Notes under the pieces: model-generated | What the model saw: only the letters and a program-made list of their open reading frames with translations | What the model was told of the DNA's origin: nothing | The model's database searches: none | Translations under genes and position numbers: made by a program | Shown: positions 8,908-15,029 of the stretch, one piece after another | Layout: every line of letters starts with the position of its first letter | Position numbering within the stretch: the first letter of the stretch is position 1 | Origin: an uncultured Lachnospiraceae bacterium | GTDB taxonomy: Bacteria > Bacillota > Clostridia > Lachnospirales > Lachnospiraceae | Direction: 5' to 3' | Length of the DNA: 64,000 bases | Assembly (NCBI GenBank): GCA_949949005.1 | Contig: CATLHM010000006.1 | Location: forward strand, 1 to 64,000

Positions 8908-9669
8908 TCAGCGCTTTCCGTAAAAAAGAACGGCGGCATTTGTTTTTCCCTTTTTGCTGACGCTCTGCTGACCCAGATAGTCAAATCTTCCATAGCCCCT
9001 TGCGCTTACCCGGTCTCCCTGGGCCAGAGACACACTGTTATTTTCACAGATCCTGCCGTTTAAAAGCACCTTCCTCTGCCGGAAAAGCTCCAGGGCCTGA
9101 CTCCGGGAAAGCTTATACACCCTGGCCAGCACGGCGTCAATCCGCCCGGAAGCCACCTGGATTTGGATCTCCTGCCTGTCTGTACCTGCAAAATCAGGAA
9201 TCTCCCGGGTTCGGCTGCACAGGATAGAAGTGTGCTTTACTTTTCCAAGGTTTTCGGCAATAAAATCCGCCATACTCTCCAGGCAGAAAATATATCCCAT
9301 ATTTTCTATTATCCAAATATCCCCCAGAGTGCTTCTGTCAATCCCGAGATTCATAAGCGCTCCCAGAAAATCCCTGTGGCTGAGAGCATCTGCAAACTTG
9401 GCCGCCAGAGGCTTTGCGGCAATACAGGCAATCGGGAAGTCCTCCTCATACCCCAGCTCCTGCTCCCCTCCGAACCGAAGCATCACCCGCTCACAGAACT
9501 CGCTTCCGCCCCATATCTTATAAGGAACATAGGAAAGCTCCCTTTCCATCTCGTAAAAGCACTCCATATCCGCCGGGCCAAGAAAACCGGTAAAGGTGTA
9601 CTGGTTATTCTGATAGCATTTCCTCGCCAGCTCCCGCAGCCGTTTCTTAAGTAATTCTTCCGCTTCCAT
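8908..9669 (-). CDS. YlmH-like S4-domain RNA-binding protein
   Basis: This 253-residue protein has an N-terminal YlmH region (F.GFL.P.....E) and a C-terminal S4 RNA-binding domain (LSRSQALELFRQRKVLLNG, about residues 178-197, then SVSLAQGDRVSARGYGRF). In Firmicutes ylmH usually sits in the division/sepF cluster and the protein acts on ribosomes or septum-related RNA. Here it stands apart from division genes, which is unusual. ATG 9669 begins the recognised homology, and a purine-rich AAAGGA lies about 13 nt upstream. Confidence 0.82.
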   Translation of the reverse strand: MEAEELLKKRLRELARKCYQNNQYTFTGFLGPADMECFYEMERELSYVPYKIWGGSEFCERVMLRFGGEQELGYEEDFPIACIAAKPLAAKFADALSHRDFLGALMNLGIDRSTLGDIWIIENMGYIFCLESMADFIAENLGKVKHTSILCSRTREIPDFAGTDRQEIQIQVASGRIDAVLARVYKLSRSQALELFRQRKVLLNGRICENNSVSLAQGDRVSARGYGRFDYLGQQSVSKKGKTNAAVLFYGKR

Positions 9670-9788
9670 GATCTTACGCCATCCTTTCCCCAATCCCGGG
9701 CCTTCTCTTACGCACCTGCGCATTCCTTCCGCAATCCTGCACCGTCCCTTTTGCAGGCCCTTCTCTCAAGCTCTCACACGGCCGGGAA

Positions 9789-10748
9789 CTACCCCAAAGC
9801 CTTTTTTGCCATCATATAATAAACCCGGATTTTATAACCCGCATAGCCATAGAGATGATCCAGACCGCTATAGGTATAGCCTAAAAAGGCTTCCCTCATT
9901 CCCATCTTTCGCAAATGCCCTGTCCCGATACAGACAAGATTTACCGCAATATGCCTTCCCTGAAAGCTGCGCCTGACCGTGGTACAGCCCACGCTTCCGA
10001 TTTGCTTCTCCTTATCTTCCACCCCCACGATCAGGGTTCCTGCCACCTGGCCGCCCTGCGCCACTGCGATCAAGGCTCTCTCGTCACTGTCCTTCGCATA
10101 CAGACTCTCATTTTGGTAGTACTCTGTAAATTCCGGGCAGGCATCCTGCGTACACTCGCATATCTCCTTTAAGTCCCCCTGCTGCGCCCATCGGTAAGTG
10201 ATGCCCGAAATCTGATCGCCCATCCGGCATCCCTGTGCCTGAGGGGCTCCTTCCTCTGCATCCCCTGACACGGAAATCCCCTCTTCCTCCTTCCCTTGCC
10301 CGTAAAAGGGAACCATCATATCAAAACAATTACATTCCCAGGAATGGGCATATCCCCGTTTTTCAAAAAAGAGGACGGCCGACTCATCCAGATTTTCGTA
10401 AAGCCTCTCATTCTCCGCCTGAAAATACCGCCTGGAGGTGGGCACTCCCGGCATAAGATAATCGTGGCCGGCTCCGATCACGATTTCGCTAAAACCCCGC
10501 TCCCTGATCAACTGCTCGGATTTTTCCAAAAGCTCTGTACCAATTCCCTGGTTTCTGTACTTTCCGTCAACACATAGCATCAGCACGGCATTCCGGTGAA
10601 TCACCGACACTCCGATCAGCCCCTTCCCTTCCTCCCTTCGCTCCAGGACAACATTATCCCTGTGGCCTAAAATCTGCAAAACCGTGTCCTTCTTCCTTAT
10701 ATTAAAAGGAAAATTCCTTTCATATATCTCAAACAATGCCTGATCCAT
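9789..10748 (-). CDS. Tandem GNAT N-acetyltransferase
   Basis: This is a 319-residue protein with two GNAT-like halves. The first (about residues 20-150) has the acetyl-CoA loop YRNQGIGTELL. The second (about 185-319) has a weaker loop, RSFQGRHIAVNLV. A charged linker separates them. The acceptor is unknown. AAAGGAG is 6 nt before ATG 10748 (3 nt before ATG 10751). The upstream region carries a GC-rich hairpin (GCACCGC/GCGGTGC, about 10790-10810). In the orientation shown, the sigma-D promoter in the invertible segment points toward this gene. Confidence 0.82.
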   Translation of the reverse strand: MDQALFEIYERNFPFNIRKKDTVLQILGHRDNVVLERREEGKGLIGVSVIHRNAVLMLCVDGKYRNQGIGTELLEKSEQLIRERGFSEIVIGAGHDYLMPGVPTSRRYFQAENERLYENLDESAVLFFEKRGYAHSWECNCFDMMVPFYGQGKEEEGISVSGDAEEGAPQAQGCRMGDQISGITYRWAQQGDLKEICECTQDACPEFTEYYQNESLYAKDSDERALIAVAQGGQVAGTLIVGVEDKEKQIGSVGCTTVRRSFQGRHIAVNLVCIGTGHLRKMGMREAFLGYTYSGLDHLYGYAGYKIRVYYMMAKKALG

Positions 10749-10888
10749 CATTTACTCCTTTCCGGACAGCCAAATTTTCATAGCGGACAGCGCACCGCAA
10801 AGCGGTGCATGAAATCCTGGTTTCTTTATTTTACCATCTTTTCCGCCTTATGCGAAACAATATATTTCTTTTTTGCGTCCAGACGCAT

Positions 10889-10931
10889 AAAAAAAGGCGA
10901 ATGCAACATTCTGTTAACAAATGTTGCATTC
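10889..10931 (-). terminator. Left inverted repeat plus T-run: predicted terminator for the OFF-orientation sigma-D transcript
   Basis: Read on the minus strand, the left inverted repeat folds into a hairpin (arms GAATGCAACA and TGTTGCATTC, 13-nt loop). It is followed by GCC and seven T (10889-10895), the form of an intrinsic terminator. The matching right repeat is not followed by a T-run in the csrA direction. Seen in sequence; activity is inferred. Confidence 0.55.
10899..10931 (+). repeat. Left inverted repeat of an invertible DNA segment
   Basis: This 33-bp site has perfect 10-bp arms GAATGCAACA / TGTTGCATTC around the 13-bp core TTCTGTTAACAAA. Its reverse complement matches the site at 11778-11810 at 30 of 33 positions, including 12 of 13 core bases. 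The core is asymmetric, so the two sites are inverted relative to each other. This is the layout of tyrosine-recombinase inversion sites. Confidence 0.88.
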
Positions 10932-10947
10932 CCACCTGTTATTATAT

Positions 10948-10974
10948 TTATCGGATTAAGCCGGAAATACTTTA
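10948..10974 (-). promoter_or_regulatory. Sigma-D/sigma-28 flagellar promoter inside the invertible segment (currently facing away from flagellin)
   Basis: On the minus strand TAAAGTAT (10967-10974), an 11-bp spacer and TCCGATAA (10948-10955) match the flagellar sigma consensus TAAAGTTT-N11-GCCGATAA at 14 of 16 positions with exact spacing. It now fires leftward through the left repeat. Inverting 10899-11810 would move it to about 11735-11761 on the plus strand, roughly 90 bp before the csrA-like ATG and reading into flagellin. Confidence 0.85.
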
Positions 10975-11019
10975 GCATTAATTTCAAATTTTTTATATTT
11001 CTTTTTATTTCGACTACTC

Positions 11020-11604
11020 TTACAGGGAGATATTTTTGAATACATCATCCCTGTCATCCTGTTCAATCCCAAGATACCGCTTCGTAATCTGATAGGAAGA
11101 ATGGTTGTAAATATTCATCAACAAGGCGGGAGGCGTCCCCTGCTTCCATGCATGGTAGCCAAAGGTCTTTCGCAGAGAATGACAGCTCACATGATGGTGC
11201 AGGCCTACTGCCTCGGCCGCCTTTTTTATGACACGGAAAGCCTGACTGCGCCCTAATGGCCTGTTTGTGCCCTTACGGCTGGGAAACAGACAGGTTCCTT
11301 TTTCGGGAACAGGCGAAAGCTGATTCCTGTACGCGGTGAGAACCTCAACCACAGTCTGGTTTAAGGCGATGGTGTTGGGTTTGCCCGTCTTTCTCTCGAT
11401 CACAGCCAAATGCTCCAAAAAGCAACTCTTATCAAAATCATAAAGATCACCCCATCTTAACTCCAAAATATCCGTGATGCGCAGGGCCGTGTTAAGCCCC
11501 ATGATGCAAAGGGCGTAATTGCGGATGTTTTTCTCTTTTTCCAGATAAAAATCCTTGAACTCATGAAGTAATGCAGTATCCCTGATCGGTTGTGTTGTGC
11601 TCAT
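11020..11604 (-). CDS. Small tyrosine recombinase (putative DNA invertase of the flagellin switch)
   Basis: This is a 194-residue phage-integrase-family catalytic domain. The visible residues are Arg in ALRITD (about 43), HSLR (about 150-153), the second His in YNHSS, and the nucleophile Tyr in KRYLGI near residue 180. It lacks the usual N-terminal core-binding domain, like the short FimB/FimE-type invertases. It lies wholly inside a pair of inverted repeats, and no other prophage or conjugative gene is nearby, so a site-specific inversion role is more likely than phage integration. AAGAGGAAAAG precedes ATG 11604. Its own promoter is not obvious. Confidence 0.88.
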   Translation of the reverse strand: MSTTQPIRDTALLHEFKDFYLEKEKNIRNYALCIMGLNTALRITDILELRWGDLYDFDKSCFLEHLAVIERKTGKPNTIALNQTVVEVLTAYRNQLSPVPEKGTCLFPSRKGTNRPLGRSQAFRVIKKAAEAVGLHHHVSCHSLRKTFGYHAWKQGTPPALLMNIYNHSSYQITKRYLGIEQDDRDDVFKNISL

Positions 11605-11661
11605 CTTTTCCTCTTTTCTGCGCGGCTTTTATGGCCCGGCTCTACCGAGACTATCGTACGT

Positions 11662-11694
11662 CAAGTTTGCGGATCCCGCGCAGACACAAACTTG
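11662..11694 (+). repeat. Dispersed structured repeat, copy 1 (33 bp)
   Basis: An outer stem CAAGTTT/AAACTTG encloses an inner stem GCGG-ATC-CCGC. The same 33-bp design recurs at 58226-58258 with the inner stem changed to GTGG-ATG-CCAC, a compensated change. This copy lies within the invertible segment. Confidence 0.6.
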
Positions 11695-11777
11695 TATGGT
11701 GAACCGTCAAAATTCCGTTCTTGACCTTCACTCTACAGTTTCCTGGAACGGCCGTGTAACCGCAGCCGCCTTAATTA

Positions 11778-11810
11778 TAATGCAACTTTTGTTAACAGAG
11801 TGTTGCATTC
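11778..11810 (-). repeat. Right inverted repeat of the invertible DNA segment
   Basis: The partner of 10899-10931, with arms AATGCAAC and GTTGCATT around the core TTTGTTAACAGAG. It lies 40 bp before the csrA-like ATG. It overlaps a TATAAT-like hexamer (11776-11781) that lacks a convincing -35. Confidence 0.88.
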
Positions 11811-11850
11811 AAAACAGGCAGGGATTGCTGAAAACGACAAGGAGGTTATC

Positions 11851-12303
11851 ATGCTGAGACTTACAGTGAGCACAGAAGAATATCTGATGATCGGGGAGGA
11901 TATCAAGCTGGTATTTCTGGGCGGAACGGGAAATCACCTGAGAATTATGGTAGAGGCACCCAAGGAGAAGAACATCGTCAGGAGTACCGTGCTGGAGCGG
12001 AATATCACAGCCCCACAGCAAAGGGCAAAGCTTCCCAAGTACTATGCACAGCCGGAGCATCCGGAGAAATATGTAAAAAAAGTTTCACCAGGTAATAACC
12101 GGAGGGCCCAGCGCCGCATCAAAAGCCAGGCAGAAGGGCAGTTCGGTCATTATAGAAAAACAAAAAACATTCACACCGATGTAAACGGACTTACATCAGG
12201 CAAAGCCAAGGAGGTAAATTATGGTAGTACAACACAATTTAACAGCAATGAATTCCAACAGAATGCTCGGTCTGACCACAAAATCACAGGCCAAATCCAC
12301 TGA
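11851..12303 (+). CDS. CsrA-like RNA-binding regulator with C-terminal extension, overlapping flagellin
   Basis: Residues 1-50 align without gaps to CsrA: MLRLTV start, IGEDIKL (14-20), a central G-x-G-N-x-x-R-I strand, EAPK (35-38) and the RNA-contacting Arg at position 44. CsrA in Firmicutes blocks flagellin translation by binding GGA motifs. Unlike the usual 60-75-residue CsrA, this one runs to 150 residues with a basic, low-homology tail. Its last 83 nt overlap the flagellin start in another frame. Arg6/Arg7 of classical CsrA are absent. AAGGAGG is 6 nt before the ATG. No fliW (CsrA antagonist) is in the window. Whether the tail is functional or mere open frame is unclear. Confidence 0.78.
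   Translation: MLRLTVSTEEYLMIGEDIKLVFLGGTGNHLRIMVEAPKEKNIVRSTVLERNITAPQQRAKLPKYYAQPEHPEKYVKKVSPGNNRRAQRRIKSQAEGQFGHYRKTKNIHTDVNGLTSGKAKEVNYGSTTQFNSNEFQQNARSDHKITGQIH
12178..12214 (+). promoter_or_regulatory. Candidate CsrA-binding hairpin and SD of flagellin mRNA
   Basis: A perfect 7-bp stem GATGTAA/TTACATC presents the loop ACGGAC (12185-12190), a classic GGA-in-loop CsrA target. A second GGA lies in the Shine-Dalgarno AAGGAGG (12208-12214), 7 nt before the flagellin ATG. This two-site layout resembles the known CsrA control region of Bacillus hag mRNA. Confidence 0.65.
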
Positions 12304-13879
12304 GAAGCTCTCTTCCGGTTACAAGATCAACCGCGCGGCGGATGACGCGGCAGGACTGGCAATCAGTGAAAAAATGAGAAGACAGGTCAGAGGGCTGACC
12401 CAGGCTTCCTTAAACGCGCAGGACGGTATCAGCGCAGTGCAGACGGCAGAGGGCGCTCTCACCGAAGTACACGACATGCTCCAGAGAATGAATGAGCTGG
12501 CAACCAAGGCCGCCAACGGAACAAACTCTGACGAAGAGCGCGAGTATATCCAGAGCGAAGTGGATGCCCTGATCTCCGAAATCGACCGTGTGTCCGAGAC
12601 CACCAAGTTTAATGAGCTTTATTTGCTCAAGGGCGGAGAAGGTGATTCTGCCGCAGATACGGCGGCTGTTAAAAAGACCGTTTCTATGAATGCTGAGGCA
12701 AAGAAACTGGCGGAGATGACCATCAGCATCAAGGCAACAGCGCCCGGCAATGCATATGGTGCAGGTGAAACAGATGCCGTTACAGCATCCAGTGGGGCAA
12801 CTACAGCATCTATGGCATTGAATGCAACTGCAATAGCCGCTCTTGGCGGTGGGGGCAAAGTGCTTTGCGCAAGTAGTGATGGTACAGATGCCAATATGGT
12901 AGAATTAACGGCAGCTAACCTTGATCAATATTGCGAGGTAGATGATGATGGTAACGTGACCGCAAAGGCCGGCGTAAGCTTTGCCTATGGCAATAATGAA
13001 GCTGCGGTAAAAGCAGGTGGTGGAACAGCAGTCACCGACGTAACAACTGTAGTAGCCGGTACAGCCGCTTCAGATGCAACTACGGGCACTCTCGACAAAT
13101 ATGTAGAATTAGATGAGAACGGCCAATTAAAGTACAAGGATGGCGCAATGCTATACAAAGTAGCCGCTGATGCAACCGGCCAGCATGGAGCTCAAACACC
13201 TCAAACAGGTGCTCAACAGATTGAGGAAGGTAATTTGGGTGACTATTTTGAGGCGAAAGGAAACCCCATCTCTTTTACTGAAGATAACGGTGCCACCTAT
13301 AAAGCTTTGGCCGAAAATACCGATATGTTGACCTACTTTGATGAGTTTGGCGTATACAAGGGAGGTCTCTATCTGGAAGATAATGCCGGCAATATGAAAG
13401 AAATCGGCGCTGAGCAGATCGAAAAATATTTCGATTTTAAGAACGCGGACGGTTCCGAAGGCGGCTCTGCAGTACCGGTGCTGGAATTCACACTCCATGT
13501 TGGAGCAGAGGGCAATATGGACAATACAATCGGCGTAAAGATTGAGTCCATGAGCTCCGCTGGAATCGGGGTTGACGGCTTAGATGTCCGCACAGAGGAC
13601 AGCGCAAGAGAGACGATCGAGACTCTCAAAGGCGCGATCAAGAAGGTTTCCCAGCAGCGTTCCGACCTTGGTGCAGTTCAGAATCGTTTAGAGCACACCA
13701 TCAACAATCTGGACAACATTGTGGAGAACACCACCGCTGCAGAATCCCAGATCCGCGATACGGATATGGCTACCGAGATGGTAAGATACTCCAACAACCA
13801 GATCCTTGCACAGGCTGGCCAGGCCATGCTTGCACAGGCAAATCAGTCCAACCAGGGCGTTCTGTCTCTGCTTGGTTAA
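12221..13879 (+). CDS. Flagellin
   Basis: This is the 552-residue flagellar filament subunit. The conserved N-terminal D0/D1 (residues 1-140: HNLTAMNSNRMLG, KLSSGYKINRAADDAAGLAI) and C-terminal D1/D0 (about 450-552, ending in GVLSLLG) frame a long variable domain of about 300 residues rich in Ala, Thr and Asp. This is longer than minimal flagellins of about 270. There is no signal peptide, as expected for type III flagellar export. It is preceded by AAGGAGG and the csrA-like gene, and followed by a strong terminator. No other flagellar genes are present. Expression likely needs the promoter in the upstream invertible segment. Confidence 0.97.
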   Translation: MVVQHNLTAMNSNRMLGLTTKSQAKSTEKLSSGYKINRAADDAAGLAISEKMRRQVRGLTQASLNAQDGISAVQTAEGALTEVHDMLQRMNELATKAANGTNSDEEREYIQSEVDALISEIDRVSETTKFNELYLLKGGEGDSAADTAAVKKTVSMNAEAKKLAEMTISIKATAPGNAYGAGETDAVTASSGATTASMALNATAIAALGGGGKVLCASSDGTDANMVELTAANLDQYCEVDDDGNVTAKAGVSFAYGNNEAAVKAGGGTAVTDVTTVVAGTAASDATTGTLDKYVELDENGQLKYKDGAMLYKVAADATGQHGAQTPQTGAQQIEEGNLGDYFEAKGNPISFTEDNGATYKALAENTDMLTYFDEFGVYKGGLYLEDNAGNMKEIGAEQIEKYFDFKNADGSEGGSAVPVLEFTLHVGAEGNMDNTIGVKIESMSSAGIGVDGLDVRTEDSARETIETLKGAIKKVSQQRSDLGAVQNRLEHTINNLDNIVENTTAAESQIRDTDMATEMVRYSNNQILAQAGQAMLAQANQSNQGVLSLLG

Positions 13880-13923
13880 ACGGGATAGCTTTTGGAATAA
13901 GAATCGTGTTTTACACCAGATAC

Positions 13924-13960
13924 ATAGCCGCAGGAAAGAAAAATTCTTTCCTGCGGCTAT
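13924..13960 (+). terminator. Intrinsic terminator of flagellin
   Basis: A long hairpin with arms ATAGCCGCAGGAAAGA and its complement, closed by a few A residues and followed by TATTATTATT, lies 45 bp after the flagellin stop. The stem is about 16 bp. The rest of 13961-14126 holds nothing recognised. Confidence 0.85.
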
Positions 13961-14126
13961 TATTATTGCCGTTTCCACTATTCTTGCCGATATGAATTTA
14001 GCGCTCTGACCTTAGAAGCGCATAATAGCAAGCATCTGATAGCCAGTTTTATACATCGCGGCCGCATCCTCATTCCCATATCTTCACAAAATCAGCTTTT
14101 ACGTTTTTTAGCATCATAAATACGGA

Positions 14127-14155
14127 TTGATAATTTTTCTCTTGTAATATATACT
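14127..14155 (+). promoter_or_regulatory. Promoter of the mazE-mazF pair
   Basis: TTGATA (14127-14132), a 17-bp spacer and TATACT (14150-14155), about 32 bp before the antitoxin ATG. Confidence 0.7.
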
Positions 14156-14186
14156 AATTATATACTTCATTGTAAGGAGGCTTTAC

Positions 14187-14429
14187 ATGCAAGCGCAAGT
14201 AAAAGAATGGGGAAGCAGCCAGGGAATCAGACTATCAAAAGAAATACTGAAAAGTGCTGGAATTGCATTGAATGAGATTTTGGATGTTACGGTATCAAAC
14301 GGCGTAATTACTTTAACAAAGTCATTTCGCCATAAAACTCTGGAAGAAAGAGCTGCGGAGTTTGACGGGGAATTAATGCTTGACGGCGAATATGACTGGG
14401 GCGAACCTGTTGGAAGAGAGGTGTGGTAG
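14187..14429 (+). CDS. MazE-like (AbrB-fold) antitoxin
   Basis: This is an 80-residue protein of the AbrB/MazE family: VKEWGSSQGIRLSKEIL (residues 5-21) is the swapped-hairpin DNA-binding domain and the acidic tail is the toxin-binding part. AAGGAGG precedes ATG. Its stop overlaps the GTG start of a MazF-like frame that carries a nonsense codon, so the antitoxin may be an orphan. It probably still represses its own promoter. Confidence 0.87.
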   Translation: MQAQVKEWGSSQGIRLSKEILKSAGIALNEILDVTVSNGVITLTKSFRHKTLEERAAEFDGELMLDGEYDWGEPVGREVW

Positions 14430-14731
14430 TGGGGCATTTGCATCAGGGCGATATTTTGAAAATAGAAAAAATACGGCATCCAATATTGGTTGCCAGTAAA
14501 GATTTTTTCAATGCCAGTGGTTAAATAATAGGCTGCCCTATCATTAAATATTCCAATCCAGGGCCTCTTCATATATGGATGTCTACAAAAAATACAGAAG
14601 GATATATCCATTGTGAAAAACTTGCGTTATTGGATTTATCTGTTCGCGGTTATAAAAAAGCAGACAGATTGCCAATTTCTGAAATGATGAATGTGTCTGA
14701 TGCCATTCAGGGTATTTTCGAATATATTTGA
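14429..14731 (+). pseudogene. MazF-like toxin interrupted by an in-frame TAA
   Basis: From GTG 14429, overlapping the mazE stop, the frame reads VGHLHQGDILKIEKIRHPIL... as in MazF/PemK RNases, with S-K-D-F-F-N-A-S-G after it. It then meets TAA at 14522-14524 (codon 32). The same frame continues with G-C-P-I-I, H-I-W and the C-terminal LDLSVRG..K.D..P motif to TGA 14729-14731, 100 codons in all. The only visible lesion is one nonsense codon, so inactivation looks recent. A 31-residue peptide could not be a working toxin. Confidence 0.8.
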
Positions 14732-14973
14732 TATATTTGGAATAAGTCATCTTGTTGTCTGTACTATGATGGTCAGTATCCCATTTCCCGACTCGATTGT
14801 CAGCATAAATGTCTCCTTTTTCCAAACAATCTTCTTACCGAATTCATTATAACATTCGCGCTATCTCTATACAACACACAAGTCCTTGCGGACGTAGAAT
14901 TCCCCATCCCCTAAAAAGCTATGGTTCCAACGGAAATCACAAAGTAACGGTTCCAAGCCGCCCTCCGATATGT

Positions 14974-15012
14974 TAAAATAAAACGAGCAAAGCTCGCATC
15001 TGGTTTATTTTA
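14974..15012 (+). promoter_or_regulatory. Leader hairpin before the GH2 gene
   Basis: TAAAATAAAAC (14974-14984) pairs with GTTTATTTTA (15003-15012) with one bulge, enclosing a small GAGC-AAA-GCTC hairpin. It ends 17 nt before the ATG, next to the ribosome binding site. Possible roles are a repressor site or a translation-control hairpin. The rest of 14732-14973 holds nothing recognised. Confidence 0.4.
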
Positions 15013-15029
15013 CATCAAAGGAGACCTTC

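Larger units (their letters stand above)
10899..11810. mobile_element. Invertible DNA switch (recombinase plus promoter) controlling a csrA-flagellin unit
   Basis: A 912-bp segment bounded by 33-bp inverted repeats contains only a tyrosine recombinase gene, an outward flagellar promoter at its left end and about 170 bp of non-coding DNA at its right end. It adjoins the csrA-like and flagellin genes, between which and the right repeat there is only a 40-bp leader with no promoter. The arrangement predicts ON/OFF phase variation of flagellin. Site, recombinase and promoter are seen; inversion itself is inferred. Confidence 0.82.

Noticed and set aside
11020-11604. Integrase as evidence of a prophage or integrative element
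   Set aside because: No phage, transfer or tRNA attachment genes lie nearby; the gene sits inside matched inverted repeats with a promoter, which fits an invertase.
11776-11781. TATAAT next to the right inverted repeat as a constitutive csrA-flagellin promoter
   Set aside because: No acceptable -35 lies 16-18 bp upstream, so it was not called; it could give weak basal expression.
14583-14825. Minus-strand frame opposite the mazF remnant
   Set aside because: It is antisense to the clear MazF-like frame and has no ribosome site.
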